NCBI GenBank assembly: GCA_025504975.1
Contig: JANUWI010000017.1
Location: 496,001-560,000 of the forward strand
DNA: 64,000 nucleotides
Reading direction: 5' to 3'
Source: Plenodomus lindquistii
Taxonomy: Eukaryota > Ascomycota > Dothideomycetes > Pleosporales > Leptosphaeriaceae
This document shows, piece by piece, positions 24,715-36,986 of the stretch (position 1 is its first letter; each line of letters opens with the position of its first letter). The position numbers and the translations under genes were made by a program. The notes under the pieces were generated by a model that was not told where the DNA came from, did no database searches, and saw nothing but the letters and a program-made list of their open reading frames with translations.

Positions 24715-26494
24715 TCAGACACCCAAGTGCCCCTTGAGTCCTTCCTTTCCAACTTTCATCGCGCGCTCAATCTCCTCTTCTTCTTCTCTCAATCTGCCCT
24801 TTCCATATGCCATGTCGCGCTCTTGCTTCCTCTTGTCCTCTCTTACCCTGCGCTCACGATCTGCAAGTGCTTTCTCCCTTCTCTCGCGTTCTGCCCACCT
24901 TTTCGCGCGTTCGGCTTCCTCTTCTGCTGAATATGCTACACCTTCAGGTGCAGGGGGTAGTGTAGACATGTATGTTTTGATGAGCGGATCACGGGTCGAT
25001 GGTGGCAACGAGATGAATCGCAGATCTGTCAGAACGTCTGACGGCAATGTGTCAAGCGTGGTGTCCTTATTTAACAATGCCAAAGGCTGCGCACGCAGAA
25101 GTGCCGAGAGGTCGGACTTCAAATCCGCACTACGCATCCCCAATCGCTTGATATGTTCCCGATACAATTTCTCCTTCTCTTTGTCTGGCAGTTTACCATC
25201 CTTGAGCTCGGGCTCCTTCTTAAACTTTCGTCGAAACTCCGGCCAGTACAGCTTCGGCGTTGCATGGCGGTCCAGCAGCCCAAGGTATGGTATCCTGGGG
25301 TCGAGTTTTGCCTGCTTTGCACGCTGTTCTTTGAGGAATATTGATTTATCGCGCGCCCACTCGTTGAAGCAGTCTTTGCGGGCGACCATATTGGGAAGGG
25401 CTTTGTAGCGCGTGTCGTCAAACAGGACGCCCGATTCGAGAATTTTGTCCCATGGGGTGAAGGGACTGACTTGTGAGTCGTCGAGGAGTTCTTTGAAGAG
25501 GGCCTTGCAGTCTTCGTCGGACAAGGGTGGCTCTTCATCGTCGTAGTATTCTTCCTCTTCAGCACCACCCATTTCCATTTCCTCCATCTGTGCGAGTTGC
25601 CAGGCTAGATCATCGTCCTCGGCGGTTTCTGGGGGTTGGTCGCCATTGGGCTCTTCGGTGCGTTGGCGTTTTGGTGCGTTGCCCGAGGACTCGCCTTCGT
25701 CGTCTGTGACTTCGACTTCTTCGTACTCTTCGTCGTTATCCATGCCTTCATCGCCGTCGACTTCGACAATCTCGACTTCCTCTTCCGCCTGGGCGAGCTC
25801 AGCTTCAATCTCGGCCATGGTTTCGTCCTCGGCCTCGTCTTCACTTGGCTCTCCACGTGCTCTGCGTTCCCTCTTCTCCCGCTCCTTCCTGTCGTATTCC
25901 ATGACAGCCTTCAACACATCTGGCGGGAACTTCCAGAAGCTCTCATTAGTCTCCTTGTTCCAGACAAATCGCCGCCCAAACTTGGTTCTGACTAAAACCC
26001 ACGGCGCGCAGTTTGGTATGTCGTGTCTGTGTTTTGGCCGGTCGTCTTGCGTTCTCCGCCTGTCGTTGAAGTTGTCGCGCCCCCCGCGGAAGCCTCCGCG
26101 ATGTCCACCTCTCCCATGGTGTCCTGCTGGTTTGATGAATTCCTTGGGCGCGCTGGCGAAGATGAGCTCCTGTAGCGATCGCTGTGGGTCAAAGGCGTTC
26201 TGGGTGGGTTGCGCATGCTGCGCGGACGGCGCATCGTACGATGGAGGCTTAGCTGGCAGAGAGTGGTGTAGTTGTGGTATCGGAGGTGGTATTATGGGTG
26301 CAATTGGTGCTACAGGCCGTGTATATGTTGACTTTTTGGTTTCCTTGTTGTAAAAGTAGGTGTGCCCTATATGAGTTAGGAATTAAAGGCGGCGCAATGT
26401 GAGAGGCATAGCTACCAGTGGGCGCCTTGTGTTCTGTCCAGCCTGGAGGCAGCGGGGGAGCCGGCGCAGGTGGTCGGGTGGGTATGTCCGACAT
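24715..26494 (-). CDS. WW- and FF-domain protein (TCERG1/Dre4-like, pre-mRNA processing)
   Basis: Exon 26494-26416 starts MSDIPTRPPAPAPPLPPGW; a 49-bp intron follows, then exon 26366-24715, for 576 residues. Splicing inside the first WW domain gives WTEHKAPTG joined to HTYFYNKETKKSTYTRP, with Tyr in place of the second Trp. A second WW-like unit follows at about residues 142-172 (APWVLVRTKFGRRFVWNKET then SFWKFP). Next come a long acidic low-complexity stretch (residues 190-305), an FF domain (about 307-365, KALFKELL to CFNEWARDKSI), a second FF-like region, and a Glu/Arg-rich coiled coil. WW-FF proteins link the RNA polymerase II tail to splicing factors; S. pombe Dre4 and animal TCERG1 share this order. 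An RGG-like patch (HHGRGGHRGGFRGGRD) lies between the WW units. It is divergent from, and close to, the proteasome gene (276 bp apart). Confidence 0.88.
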
Positions 26495-26770
26495 GGCGGG
26501 AGGTGAAGGACACAAGAGAGGGTCTACTGGTGGATTGCTCTTACTAGAACTTGGTCATGGCTGAAGTGGTGTTGTGTTGTCGCGCTCGACGTCAACTTTT
26601 GGTCGGGGCTTGGCACGCCGACGCGTTACGGTACGAGCTCGGGGCCTGGAGCTCTCCATCAACACCAGCCCACTAAACCCACGCCTTGCCGCTGTACATC
26701 TCTCGTCCTCTCACTGTACTCTAGACAGCCCCCACCCAAACAGTGAACCCTCTCCGAATAGACTGCCACC

Positions 26771-27691
26771 ATGTCGCGGAGATATGATTCCCGGGTGAGC
26801 ATCTGCAACCGGGCTCTTACAAACCTACCCGCAACTAACAGCATGCGTAGACGACCATTTTCTCCCCCGAAGGCCGTCTCTACCAGGTTGAATATGCGCT
26901 CGAGGCCATCTCGCACGCTGGTACCGCACTGGGGATATTAGCAAAGGACGGCATCGTCCTGGCGGCAGAGAGGAAGGTGACCAGCAAGCTGTTGGAGCAA
27001 GACACATCGGCGGAGAAGTTGTACATTCTCAACGAGTACGTCACCATGCCTGCAGACACACGCTCTCTCAATTCCTAATCAACGCACAGCAACATGATCT
27101 GCGCCGTAGCAGGCATGACCGCCGACGCCAACATCCTCATCAACTACGCCCGTCAAGCCGCCCAGCGCTACCTTCTCACCTACAACGAAGACATTCCCTG
27201 CGAGCAGCTCGTCCGCCGGCTGTGCGATCTGAAGCAGGGCTACACGCAACATGGTGGTCTCCGGCCGTTTGGCGTCTCCTTCATCTACGCAGGATGGGAC
27301 CCCCAGCGCCAGTTCCAGCTGTACCAGAGCAATCCCAGTGGCAACTACGGCGGATGGAAGGCGACAAGTGTCGGTGCCAACAATGCATCAGCCCAGAGCT
27401 TGTTGAAGCAGGACTACAAGGAGGAGTGTGACTTGAAGGAGGCATGCGGGCTGGCTGTCAAGGTGTTGAGCAAGACCATGGACTCCACCAAGCTCAGCAG
27501 CGAGAAGAGTACGCACACATCACTTGCACTTTGTAACCTCCCACTAATACATCACAGTCGAATTCGCGACAGTCGGAAAGACCAAGTCAGGCAAGATCTA
27601 CCACCACCTGTGGAGCGCAGACGAGATCGATGCCCTGCTCAAGGAGCACGGCTTAGCCAAGGCCGAGGACACTGAAATGTCCGAGACATGA
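26771..27691 (+). CDS. pre9: 20S proteasome subunit alpha-3 (PSMA4/Pre9)
   Basis: Four exons: 26771-26794, 26851-27035, 27090-27508 and 27558-27691, for 253 residues. The introns are 56, 54 and 49 bp. The start MSRRYDSR joins TTIFSPEGRLYQVEYALEAI, the proteasome alpha signature. It continues with SHAGTALGILAKDGIVLAAE, NMICAVAGMTADANILI and QGYTQHGGLRPFGVSFIYAG. These blocks identify the alpha-3 type (yeast Pre9, human PSMA4), a structural gate-ring subunit of the 20S core with no catalytic threonine. The very short first exon would be missed by a simple frame search. The ATG context (GCCACCATGTC) is strong. Confidence 0.96.
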
Positions 27692-28118
27692 TGATGACGA
27701 TGCTCAATGATACGTGCTGGCGTAATGAAAAAGCCTCGACATGATAGAAGATGGCACATAGTATACCAGATCAGGTGAGAGCCACGTTGCATCTCGTAGC
27801 TGAATCCACCCATCACGACCATCACCATTTTGCAGTGACCAGTGCTTTCGATCAAGTCGTCAACACGTGCGGTTGGCTCTTACCTTGCAGGCCGAGGTAG
27901 CGTGGAGAAGCAGTGTATCGTGCCTTCCAACCTATGTCGTGCCACGTCCAATCGTCTGAAGGCACCACTTCCTCACTTCTTATCAAGTACCCTCGCAGAC
28001 CTCCACCCCCGACACCTCATCTCCAACACGCAGTATCTTAGGGAGGGCTGCGCATTGCTTCTTCGCATCGATTACCCTACATCACTTACATCGATCCGTA
28101 TGAGCATCCTATGCTAGC
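27692..28118. other. Intergenic spacer
   Basis: About 430 bp holding the 3' UTR of the proteasome gene and the promoter of the next gene. No gene seen. Confidence 0.5.
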
Positions 28119-29408
28119 ATGACTACTCCCTCACCACGTCCGAGTGATCTCGCCCTTAGTAACACTGGTCCCTCAAGCTCGTTTCTCAAACAGCTGCTCA
28201 ACCAGATCAAAGGCCAGGATGATACTGCACCTCCGCAAAGACATGTGTATCAGCGTAGCACACCCGTGCTCCGTCCAAGACCGCACGGATCTAGGAAACG
28301 GCGGACATCAGTATGGGTCGGCGGCGCGTCAATAGCTCGGGATGTCCGCGACAAGCTTCGTGTTGCAGACGAAGCACGATTTCCAAGTGTCTCCCCACAA
28401 GGTACCGATGGCACGCCACTTCTGGGGCCAACACCGCGCCTTGTTAGCCCGCAAAGTCTCACAAGCTCTTCCTCGCCTGGAAGCTGTGTCCTCGGTACCA
28501 CAAGAAGTGAATCGAATTTGAAGCAGTCCCGAGAGAAAGCGACACCTAAGAGCATTCTGCTCGGATCGACCAGCAAGGCTGCACCCCATAGCCCACGGCC
28601 TGATCTCACTGGCTTGCGCATACCCTCAGCACAGTTTCTTGTGCCCCCGAACTGCAACATTGACGCGCCTAACTCGCCCGTCTCACCTCTCATGTTCTGC
28701 GATATCGACTCGGATATATCGTTGACACCATCAGACACTGAGCCTCCTACATCAGCAGCGACTGAAGACTCTACTCAAGCATCGACTTGGTCGGCGGATC
28801 ATGCCCCTAATTCATTTCCCTCTAGAAGTATTAGTCGTATGTTTTGAACCGACCCTTGTGACTTGCCAGCTAATCGATATGCAGCTGGCAAAAGAGGCCT
28901 CGAGACGCAAGAACAGCCACGAATGCTGACCAAGAAAATGCGCACCTCGACGCTGCCAGAGGCAAAAAGCAACCCTTTTGGCTCTCGGACATCAAGGAGA
29001 CTGGGAGATGACAATCGTCGTCTCATACGCAATGTAGAATTCATCGAGCGTTCCGCAGCTCTGCCAGCGTCGATTAGCCCCGATGAATCAGTCATACTAC
29101 CAGAACTTTCTTCCTTTCGACCTGAAGCTACGCCAACTACCCCAGTTCGCCCAGCAATGCGCAGGTCATCCATGCCTCACAAGAGCCCCAGCAGAAGTCC
29201 GGAGACGCCTAGCTGGGCCCGGTCGTTGCATCTCATCGACACCGATGTCTCGATTTACAAGGGCCAATCTGACCCTTGGAGGGAAAATCTTTTGTGTTTG
29301 AATTGTTTCAGCAGGCACGGCAAATTCAGCAAGATGCTCATACATGGCTACGAGACGTGTGGAGGTGATCAAGTATTGGATAGCCACTACTGGGAGCCTG
29401 CGGCTTGA
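28119..29408 (+). CDS. Unrecognised Ser/Pro-rich disordered protein
   Basis: Exon 28119-28836, a 48-bp intron (GTATGT..GCAG), and exon 28885-29408 give 413 residues. I do not recognise the family. Most of the protein is predicted by eye to be disordered, rich in Ser, Pro, Thr and Arg, with many S-P and T-P pairs that could be kinase sites. A basic cluster, HGSRKRRTSVWVGGAS, lies near residue 52. The C-terminal 55 residues are denser and look folded: SWARSLHLIDTDVSIYKGQ, then DPWRENLLCLNCFSRHGKFS. The second exon has codon use like its neighbours and restores one long frame, so the gene is probably real. A nuclear or cell-cycle role is possible from composition only. Confidence 0.7.
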
Positions 29409-29968
29409 TAGCAGCTGGACTGGGTCAAGCCGTTGGAGTTGCGCGGCCAGCATAGCCGCATCCACTGGCGTTCAGATTTCCTATTTCAACAGGGGTTTGA
29501 TATAATCACAGTCGATCATTCGACAATTCTTGACCCCGAGACTATATGTTCGTGTTCTCTTATATCCGAATCAAGTGGTGTGCACTCATCCTTTACCGTT
29601 GCTGTTGGTGAAATGATTTTGAAATTATGTTGCTCCTGGATTGACTCGTGAACTTTGCCTGTCAGTTTCTGGCAAAATTCTCGAACTTTTAGCAAGATCG
29701 TTCCTCATATCTAGCTTATGCTTCCATTGGGTACACACTAGGCAGATCAGCATCCCAGCAAGCGAGCCGCTGTGCAACTACTAGCACGCCCAATTAGGTA
29801 TGCACATAAGCAGAGGATTCCCACCGCTGCTTTGCCATCCCGAAGTTGTGGTTCTTGGCTTTGCTATATGATGGTGGCTATAGCCGCCACCGTTTTACTT
29901 TTCCTTATGCTCCAGGTGTCACGCTTGCCGTCAAGTCCGGAAATCCTTCTCTCCGATCCGTCACAATC
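29409..29968. other. Intergenic spacer
   Basis: 560 bp with no supported gene; the right end is the promoter of the FAD oxidase gene. Confidence 0.5.
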
Positions 29969-31772
29969 ATGAGGACTACTACGGTTTTCCTTGCGGCAAT
30001 AGTCACACTCGCTGTCACGGCCCAAAGTGACGGGGTTACATTCGAGCCCCAGGATTTCGACGCAGCCATGGCCCTGCACAATCTCGGCTTCAATATCTCG
30101 TCGCTTCCAGAACCTCAGTATAACACGAACACACTTCATGACCGCTCTTCATCCCCATCATGCTCACTTGCGGTAAGAATCCCGTCTGCAGACCTGTTTG
30201 TTGAGATCACCCGCTGACGACGAATGCAGTGCACTTCCCTCGACATTCTCTTCGGCAGCGACAAAGTTCTGAGAGAAAACTCAACTGCATATAATGCCTT
30301 CACCGGAGCATACTGGTCTGCACAACAAGCCGGACTAGATCCAGCATGTGTGTTCAAGCCATCTAAGACGTTAGATGTCTCAGCGGTAGTATTAATCGCG
30401 CGTCTCTACCAATGCCCATTTGCTGTCAAAGGTGGGGGTCATGCAGCCTGGGCTGGTGCATCAAGCATCGAAGATGGCATCACTATCTCCATGGAAGGGT
30501 TCAAGCAGATAACAGTGGCATCTGACAAGCAAAGTGTTGATATTGGACCGGGTCTGAGGTGGATTGACGTGTATACGGCGGTCGAGGAGGATGGGTTCAG
30601 TGTAGTCGGCGGACGGGTGAGTTCAAGCTCACTTCTCTTCCCGCGCGGATGATATTGATACCGGATCCAGATGGCTCCCGTGGGTGTACCAGGTCTCATT
30701 CTCGGTGGTGGAATTTCGCATTTCGCAACTAAGCGTGGATGGGCCTGCGATAACGTGAAAAGCTACGAACTCGTCACCGCTTCTGGTCTCTCCATCAACG
30801 TCAGCTACGAAACCTATCCCGATTTGTACTGGGCTCTGAGAGGTGGGGGTAATAACTTCGGCATTGTCACCAACTTTGAGCTTGTCGCATTTCCACAGGG
30901 AGATATGTGGGGTGGCCAGCGTGTGTATCTTGAGAATTCTTTTCCTGCCGTCCTAGATGCGATCTATGACTTCACGATCACTGGCTCCACCAAGGACGAA
31001 GACGCAGCCCAGATTGTAGTATGTGTAACCCCCTCAAACCCCGGAGCCGAACACATACACTGACAGCCCGAAGACATTCGCCAGCGCGCCCGGCATTGGA
31101 AAAGTTGCATTCGCCAACATACACTACGCCAAACCAATTGCCAACGCATCCGTCTTCTCCGCCTGGAACAACATCACCGCCATCGACGACACCACAGGTT
31201 TACGCCGCATGTCCGGCATGGCAGACCTACTCAACCAGGGCTCTCCTGCACCAGGAGCTTACCAGACATGGTGGGGTATCAGCCTCAAGATGGATAGGGC
31301 CCTTATCGGATTCATCGTCGATACATTCTTCGCCGAAGAGGCTACCGTCGCTGACGTCGAGAAGATCCTGCTGATCATGGCTATCCAACCCATCACCGAA
31401 GGAGCACTGAAGAGCATGCAGAAGAATGGCGGTAATGCTATCGGTCTCGATCCAGCGGGGGGTCCATATTTCATTCTCAATTTCAACGCTGCGTGGAACG
31501 ACGAACAAGACGAACCCGCGTTCCACGCAGTGATTTCGAGAATTATTGGGATCATCAAGGCGGAGGCGAAGAATAGGGGTGTCGATAACGATTTCGTGTA
31601 CTTGAATTACGCGTCCGAGTACCAGGATCCGATTGGAAGTTATGGAGCGGCGAATAAGCAGAGATTGATTGAGATCTCGAAAAAGTACGATCCAAAGCAG
31701 GTGTTTCAGTATCTGCAGCCTGGGGGTTTCAAGTTGGTCAAGGGGGCGCCGCAGTCGAGCTTGAAGGAGTAG
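29969..31772 (+). CDS. Secreted FAD-linked oxidoreductase, berberine bridge enzyme type
   Basis: Exons 29969-30172, 30230-30616, 30671-31018 and 31074-31772 give 545 residues; introns are 57, 54, 54 and 55 bp in the respective gaps or within two bases of that. It starts with a signal peptide (MRTTTVFLAAIVTLAVTAQS). The FAD-binding PCMH domain contains FAVKGGGHAAWAGASS, whose His139 is the expected covalent flavin attachment site, then DIGPGLRWIDVY, VVGGR joined by splicing to MAPVGVPGLILGGGISHF, and LRGGGNNFGIVTNFEL. The second, Cys-type flavin bond seen in bicovalent enzymes is absent (GGGISHF, no Cys). The BBE domain closes the protein (VYLNYASEYQDP then YDPKQVFQYLQPGGFKL). Such enzymes oxidise sugars, alcohols or secondary metabolites with O2. 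The last acceptor reads GAAG, weaker than the usual YAG, so that junction is the least certain. Confidence 0.9.
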
Positions 31773-31939
31773 GGGCGGGTATTGCATTATTGTGTGTAGT
31801 GTTTTGTAGTGATGAAGTAGGTATAGATATACATTTCTGCGTGAACAATAACGAATATCAGATTAGACAATATGAATTAATGCTACGAATGGAAAGAAGA
31901 CATTTCGAATTATCGACCTTTCTCAAACCCCCCCACAGC

Positions 31940-34870
31940 CTACACGCTTACAAACAGCATCGCCGCAAACCCAAGTACAGCGATGAAACCTCCAACTCGT
32001 GCGCTCGAAGCCGCGCCGGTGAACTGGGGAATGTCGTACCCGGTCTTGCTAGCAGTCGGGTTCAGGACACCAGTGCTGTAGTGTACAGTACCGTTGGAAG
32101 CCGGATATCCGTTCCCAGCGGATGGCTTGACAGCAGACTGGATAGGATTTCCAGGCTTGTGTGACTTGGGAGTCTGCGCAGGCTTGGACGGCTTGTCATC
32201 ACCATCGACGGCGGATGATGGGTAGACAACCAGGTGTTCGCTAGTTGCAGCAGGGGCCTTGCTGAGTGTGATGACTTTGGTCCGGTAGATGGTGGTATAG
32301 AGAGTATTGTCGCCGGGATGAACAGGGGCAGTGGGCACAGGGTGGACGGGAGTGGGGGCAGGGTGCTGAATGTACTGCGTGGCGGGGATGGTGACGGTGA
32401 CGGTCTTGGGTCCGTTACCGCAGCCCTTGTTGCAGACCTTGGTGGTGACCTCGAAGCCTGGGGGAGGGTAGAAGGGCTTGCCACCACCGGGAGTTGGCGT
32501 AGCGGCGACGGCTGTGGATGGGCCGGGACCGTAGGTCACGATATGTGTGGTTGTGATGGTCGTGTAACCGGTCTCGCACACGTCGATGTAGGTGACGGTG
32601 GTGGTGGAGGTGGTCTTGGAACCCTCTGGGTAATCCTTGTCATCGTTCCCAGCGCCGTACACCGGCTTGGTAGTGGCAGCCTCAGGGTAAGGCGATAGAG
32701 GAGTGAATGATGGGAGGTATGGGTATTCGTTGCCATGAACAGCAGAGCTCTTAGTATCGTATCCGTTCACATAGACGGCAGAGCTCTTGGCATCATAGCC
32801 ATTACCATAGACGGGGGTGCTCTTCGCATCGTATCCATCTCCGTGGGCAGGAGCGCTGCTGGATGCGACATGCTTGCCTGGGTACCCATCCTCCTCATCG
32901 TAGCTGTCGTACTTGCCGGTTGGGTAGGCAGCAGACGAGGGGGCATCAGTGGGGTGGACAATCTTGGAGAGTGACGACTTCCCTGCGTCGTTGTCGTAGA
33001 CAGAGCTAGAGGCGGCATCATCATGGTAGATGGAGCTCGAACTGCCGTCCTCTACATCGTGTCCATGGTCGTAGGACGTGGGGCTCGGGAGGACGTCAGA
33101 GTTCTCAGTGACGCTGGGATAGACATCGCTGTGAATATCGCTAGATGCGTCTCTGTGTTCATAGCCGAGGCCGCGCCGAGCCTTGCTAACCACAACGTTG
33201 CTCTTGTGGGTGGAGGTAGCGCTCGTAGAGCAAGATGTAACCGAGGCAGAGACGCTGGACGTCTTGGAGGAGCTGCTTGCGTTGATGGACGCGGTGGAGC
33301 TGGCTTTGGTGGAACCAGTAGAGCTGACCTTTCTAGTGGCGCTGGAACTCGGCTGTGCGATTCTGGCTCTAGACGATGCGCTGCTCACCTTAGACGAAGC
33401 ACTGCTCACTTTAGAAGAGGCGGAGCTTACCTTGGTAGTAGAGACAGGTCTGGCAGTAGAGCTAGCCCTGCGGGTTGAGGTTGAGGTTGCTCTGCGGGTT
33501 GAGGTTGAGGTTGCTCTGCGGGTTGAAGTTGAGCTTACTCTGCGGGTTGAGGTGGAGCTGGCTCTGCGGGTTGAGGTGGAGCTTGGTCTGCGAGTCGAGG
33601 TGGAACTCGGTCTGCGGGATGAGCTTGAGCTCGCCCTCGTGGAGAGAGTAGAGCTAGCCCTACTGGACGCAGTAGAGCTGACCCTTGTAGAAGTAGCAGC
33701 CATACTGCTCGAAGCGCGAGTAGAAGAGCGCACAGCAGAAGACGAAGAGCTAACGACCGCCCTCTTAGAGTACGTCTTAAACGAGCTAATCTTCCAATAC
33801 TGGTCGGCAAACTCATTTGGATTCTCTGCCACAAATTTCTTGCACATGGACATGCTGTCAAGAGCCTTGCCCGTCGCGTCGTAGTACTTGGGGCAGTTGG
33901 AATTGGCGTAGACGTTGCCGGCCCACTCACCGCAGAAGTTGTTGGCTGCATGTGAGATTAGTGCGTGTTGGGACTGGCTATTCGGATTGACTCACTGAAG
34001 ATGAAACGTTGCTTCTTGAAGCGTTGCTCAATGTTGCAAGCGCCTTGGAAGCTGGCAGCTGGAGTACCAAAGTCGGCGGTGTCGGGCGAGCCCGAAGTCA
34101 GACTCTGAGGCATGCTTGAGCCGCGAGGGAAAAACCATGTGCGAATGGCGGTGCTGGTCCACTCCATTGCGTAGATACCACCTCGGTTGGAGTTGAAGGC
34201 TTTGCCATAGGAATTCGACCTGGCATCACTGACATCGCAACCGCTAGCTCTGTTTGGGCCGTCGAGAGCGCAGTCAGTCAACCCCTGGCGTCCGGTTTGA
34301 CCGGCACCATTGACCGAGCATTGTGTGTCGGTGTGGAGCACGTATTTGTTCGCGGCCTGGTCGTTGACACCCTCGATGATATCGATCTCGCCGTTTTTCT
34401 GAACGGAGAAGAGTGTTAGTCGCACGATAGCGTTGTTCTACAAGGGTCACACTTACCGGCCATGGCTCCCCAGCACGATCCTCTCCCAAAGCCCAGAAAG
34501 CCGGCCACATGCCACACTTGCCGGGCATGTTCTTGATATCGATAATGTACAGTCCCTGTTCGTAGTTCTTCCGCCCTTCAAGACGGACACTCTTGCGGCC
34601 CTTATCTGTTACTTTGAGGGTTTCCGTGGAATCAACACCGAACCTGATATCGCCATCTTGGTCCTTTCGGTACATGCCCCTCTGCATGGCAGTGCTCGAT
34701 TGGACATATTCGACGAATCCAAAGTTGTAATCATAGGTCTGGAACTCGAAAGCGTCAAGCCAGTTATCAGCAGTAAAGGTTTCCTCGAGCTTGTATGAAG
34801 CTGCGAATGCAGTGGTCGAAAGGGTGGATAGCACAGTGCCGACTCCCAAAAGGGTTGAGATGGAAGGCAT
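31940..34870 (-). CDS. GH16 endo-beta-1,3(4)-glucanase with long Ser/Thr-rich stalk and GPI-type tail
   Basis: Exons 34870-34457, 34398-33996 and 33945-31940 give 940 residues; introns are 58 and 50 bp. After a signal peptide (MPSISTLLGVGTVLSTLSTT) the GH16 domain runs to about residue 320. It contains MPGKCGMWPAFWALG and the catalytic motif G-E-I-D-I-I-E-G with nucleophile Glu142 and acid/base Glu147. Splicing at 33996/33945 creates RFIFTNNFCGEWAGNVYANS, a typical C-terminal GH16 block. Beyond it lie about 150 residues of Ser/Thr/Arg repeats, a long Ser/Tyr/Asp region, and a Pro/Thr/Val segment. The end is a hydrophobic tail (VGGFIAVLGFAAMLFVSV) preceded by small residues, which fits GPI anchoring. 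The enzyme should cut or remodel beta-glucan at the cell wall. At 940 residues it is much longer than a plain GH16 protein, because of the stalk. Confidence 0.92.
33440..33680 (-). repeat. Coding tandem repeat, heptapeptide unit (SSTSTRR)
   Basis: About nine copies of a 21-bp unit encode S-T-S-T-R-R-A/V/P with S/T swaps, giving runs such as RRASSTSTRRVSSTSTRR. It forms the arginine-bearing part of the stalk of the GH16 protein. On the other strand the same bases give an artificial Leu-Arg-Val-Glu repeat frame. Confidence 0.85.
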
Positions 34871-36315
34871 CTCGTGGATTAATGCGTAAAGAGTGACTGG
34901 GTTAAACGTATGTAGTAAGCGAGTGGCAGTAGAGATGGATCTACGGGTCCGAGAACAAACTGGAGAAAGCCACTGAAGAACACAAAGTCAAGATGATCCG
35001 GCGGGCTTCATATATCTATTGACGAGCGCCCCTGGCTATCGTGCTGAAGTCGATAGCGCTCGCTGAGCCCCGTCGCATCTGGCTCACTCCAGACTCCAGA
35101 CATGCCATGCCGCCAAACGACGCAAGCCATGGTCGCGTTTGGACAAAGAATGAAGATGCTCTACACCACATCCGGACGAACCTAGATGGATTCTTGCCCT
35201 ACACGGAAAGGTCCCTAGCCACTACTGCGGGTTCCCAATTAATGTATTTCCCTATGTTAACGCAACCTTACCATTCATCGTTAGATACATTATGTGTCCT
35301 GATTAGGAATTACGCTTTTGCCTGTGTCGCTGTCCAAGACCTGAGTCAATCGAGAATATTTCAGCGGCTTCACAGCTCGAAAGAATGCGCGTGGCTTGCG
35401 ATAGTGGTGAAATTCTTGGTGTTGAGTGGTGCGATGGAAGACTGACGATACGCTAGCACAACGTGGCTGATCAGCCAGGGGGTAGCGTGGTCTAGATCAA
35501 GGGAGCGGAAAACTGAGCCACGCGCAACCGCGGGCGCAGGATTGGGTATCTTCATCATGATTGTACTCGGCGACCGCGATGTGGAAATGATCATGTGCAG
35601 TCGGATGGCTGAAGATCGCTGGCATAGTTTGCTGAGGCTGAACCGGCAAGAGAAGGTGTACGCCTGCATTTAGTGAGTACCTGATGAAAGTAACTACTGG
35701 AAATTGAAGGATACTATCACCTGTTCAATACGAGTCCAATGGCTGGTAGAAGTTGCTTCCAAAACCTTGAAAACTGATGTCGAGTCGTTGATGGGGCGTG
35801 GAGGTTTTGGAGGGTGACCGAAAGCCAAGGCGCGGTCTGTTGCACTTTGTCTAGGACATCAGACATACAGCCAGGGTCTAGAACATTCAGCAGTCCATAG
35901 ACATTATCAATTCTCCCTACATACCCGTGACTCTCTGAAAGAAAAAAGCAACCATCCGCAGCTACAACATCCCCACTAACTACCCAACCATAGAGAGTAC
36001 CACCCACTGAAGAAAGATGATGCAAAACGACGACGATACATATGTCAATCAACATCCACGGCTATAAAAAAGCTACGAGTCAACAGGGCGGCGCATCGTG
36101 CAGATACCCTTGGTTGCGGAATCTAATTTTGCCAACGGACAGGACTTTATAACATCAACCTCGGCTCGGTGACGTGATGTTGGCGAAGTAGCAAAAGCGC
36201 GGCAGGAGGATATGCACGTTTCCAAGTCAGGAGAGCGAGAGCTGAGCGACTATTCAGAGGACGCGGAGACTTTGACGAGAGATAAGGTCATGTATCGAGC
36301 GAGGTGTGGCCAGCT

Positions 36316-36335
36316 AAAAAAAAAAAAAAAAAAAA
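36316..36335. repeat. A20 homopolymer
   Basis: Twenty consecutive A residues on the + strand, in intergenic sequence. Confidence 0.95.
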
Positions 36336-36493
36336 TCCAGAAGTCTTGGGCACACCACTCGCAGTCACCCGCGTGGATAATCAGTCAGTTCCACGTGGCA
36401 AGTCCAAGTTGTGTACATGCACCAAGTCCTTGGTAGCTTACGCCTTGTCACGTACATCTTCGTCTACATGGCCACTGCAATTCCACACCATTG

Positions 36494-36494
<1 letters not shown>

Positions 36495-36538
<44 letters not shown>
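36495..36538. repeat. (CA)22 microsatellite
   Basis: Uninterrupted CA dinucleotide array of about 22 units in intergenic sequence; likely polymorphic between strains. Confidence 0.95.
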
Positions 36539-36542
<4 letters not shown>

Positions 36543-36986
36543 CCCGAGACTCATAGAGGATGCTTAGTAGAACAAATGATTGAATGAAAATAACGCAGCC
36601 TATGAACAAGTAATCAGCAAAAAAGAAAAAGAAAAAAAGAAAAAGAGGCCTGTGTGTGTGCTCTGCGTATGGGTATCAAATCGCACTACGAGCACCACGC
36701 ACTTGTACCCAAATACCACGTTTTGCGAACCCCAAGCACAAACAACCGACCAGCCAGCCAGCCAGCCCAACAACACCAAGTCAAGCCAAGCCAAGCCAAG
36801 CCAAGCCATCCACCAACGCCTGAAGTGGAATACAACAGATTTCCGCCCTCTTGACCCGCATACAACGTGGAACGGTATGCACAGATCCACCTCTTACACA
36901 CAACCCCCATCTCACGTCTCTGTCCGCTCTATGCCCCATCTCGAGATCACCTACCTTCATTCAAGCTACAACTATAATTTTACTAA

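Larger units (their letters stand above)
34871..36986. other. Long intergenic region with microsatellites
   Basis: 2.1 kb with no supported gene. It carries a 20-base A tract, a CA microsatellite, and a short AAGCC tandem run at about 36780-36810. The GH16 promoter is at the left end. Confidence 0.5.

Noticed and set aside
33183..33884. Plus-strand frame with a regular Leu-Arg-Val-Glu repeat
   Set aside because: It is the exact antisense of the SSTSTRR repeats of the GH16 stalk, so the regularity is inherited from the real gene.
35395..35450. Short match to a conserved 18S rRNA stretch (GTGAAATTCTTGG)
   Set aside because: Only about 13 bases match, with no rRNA similarity around them; taken as coincidence.
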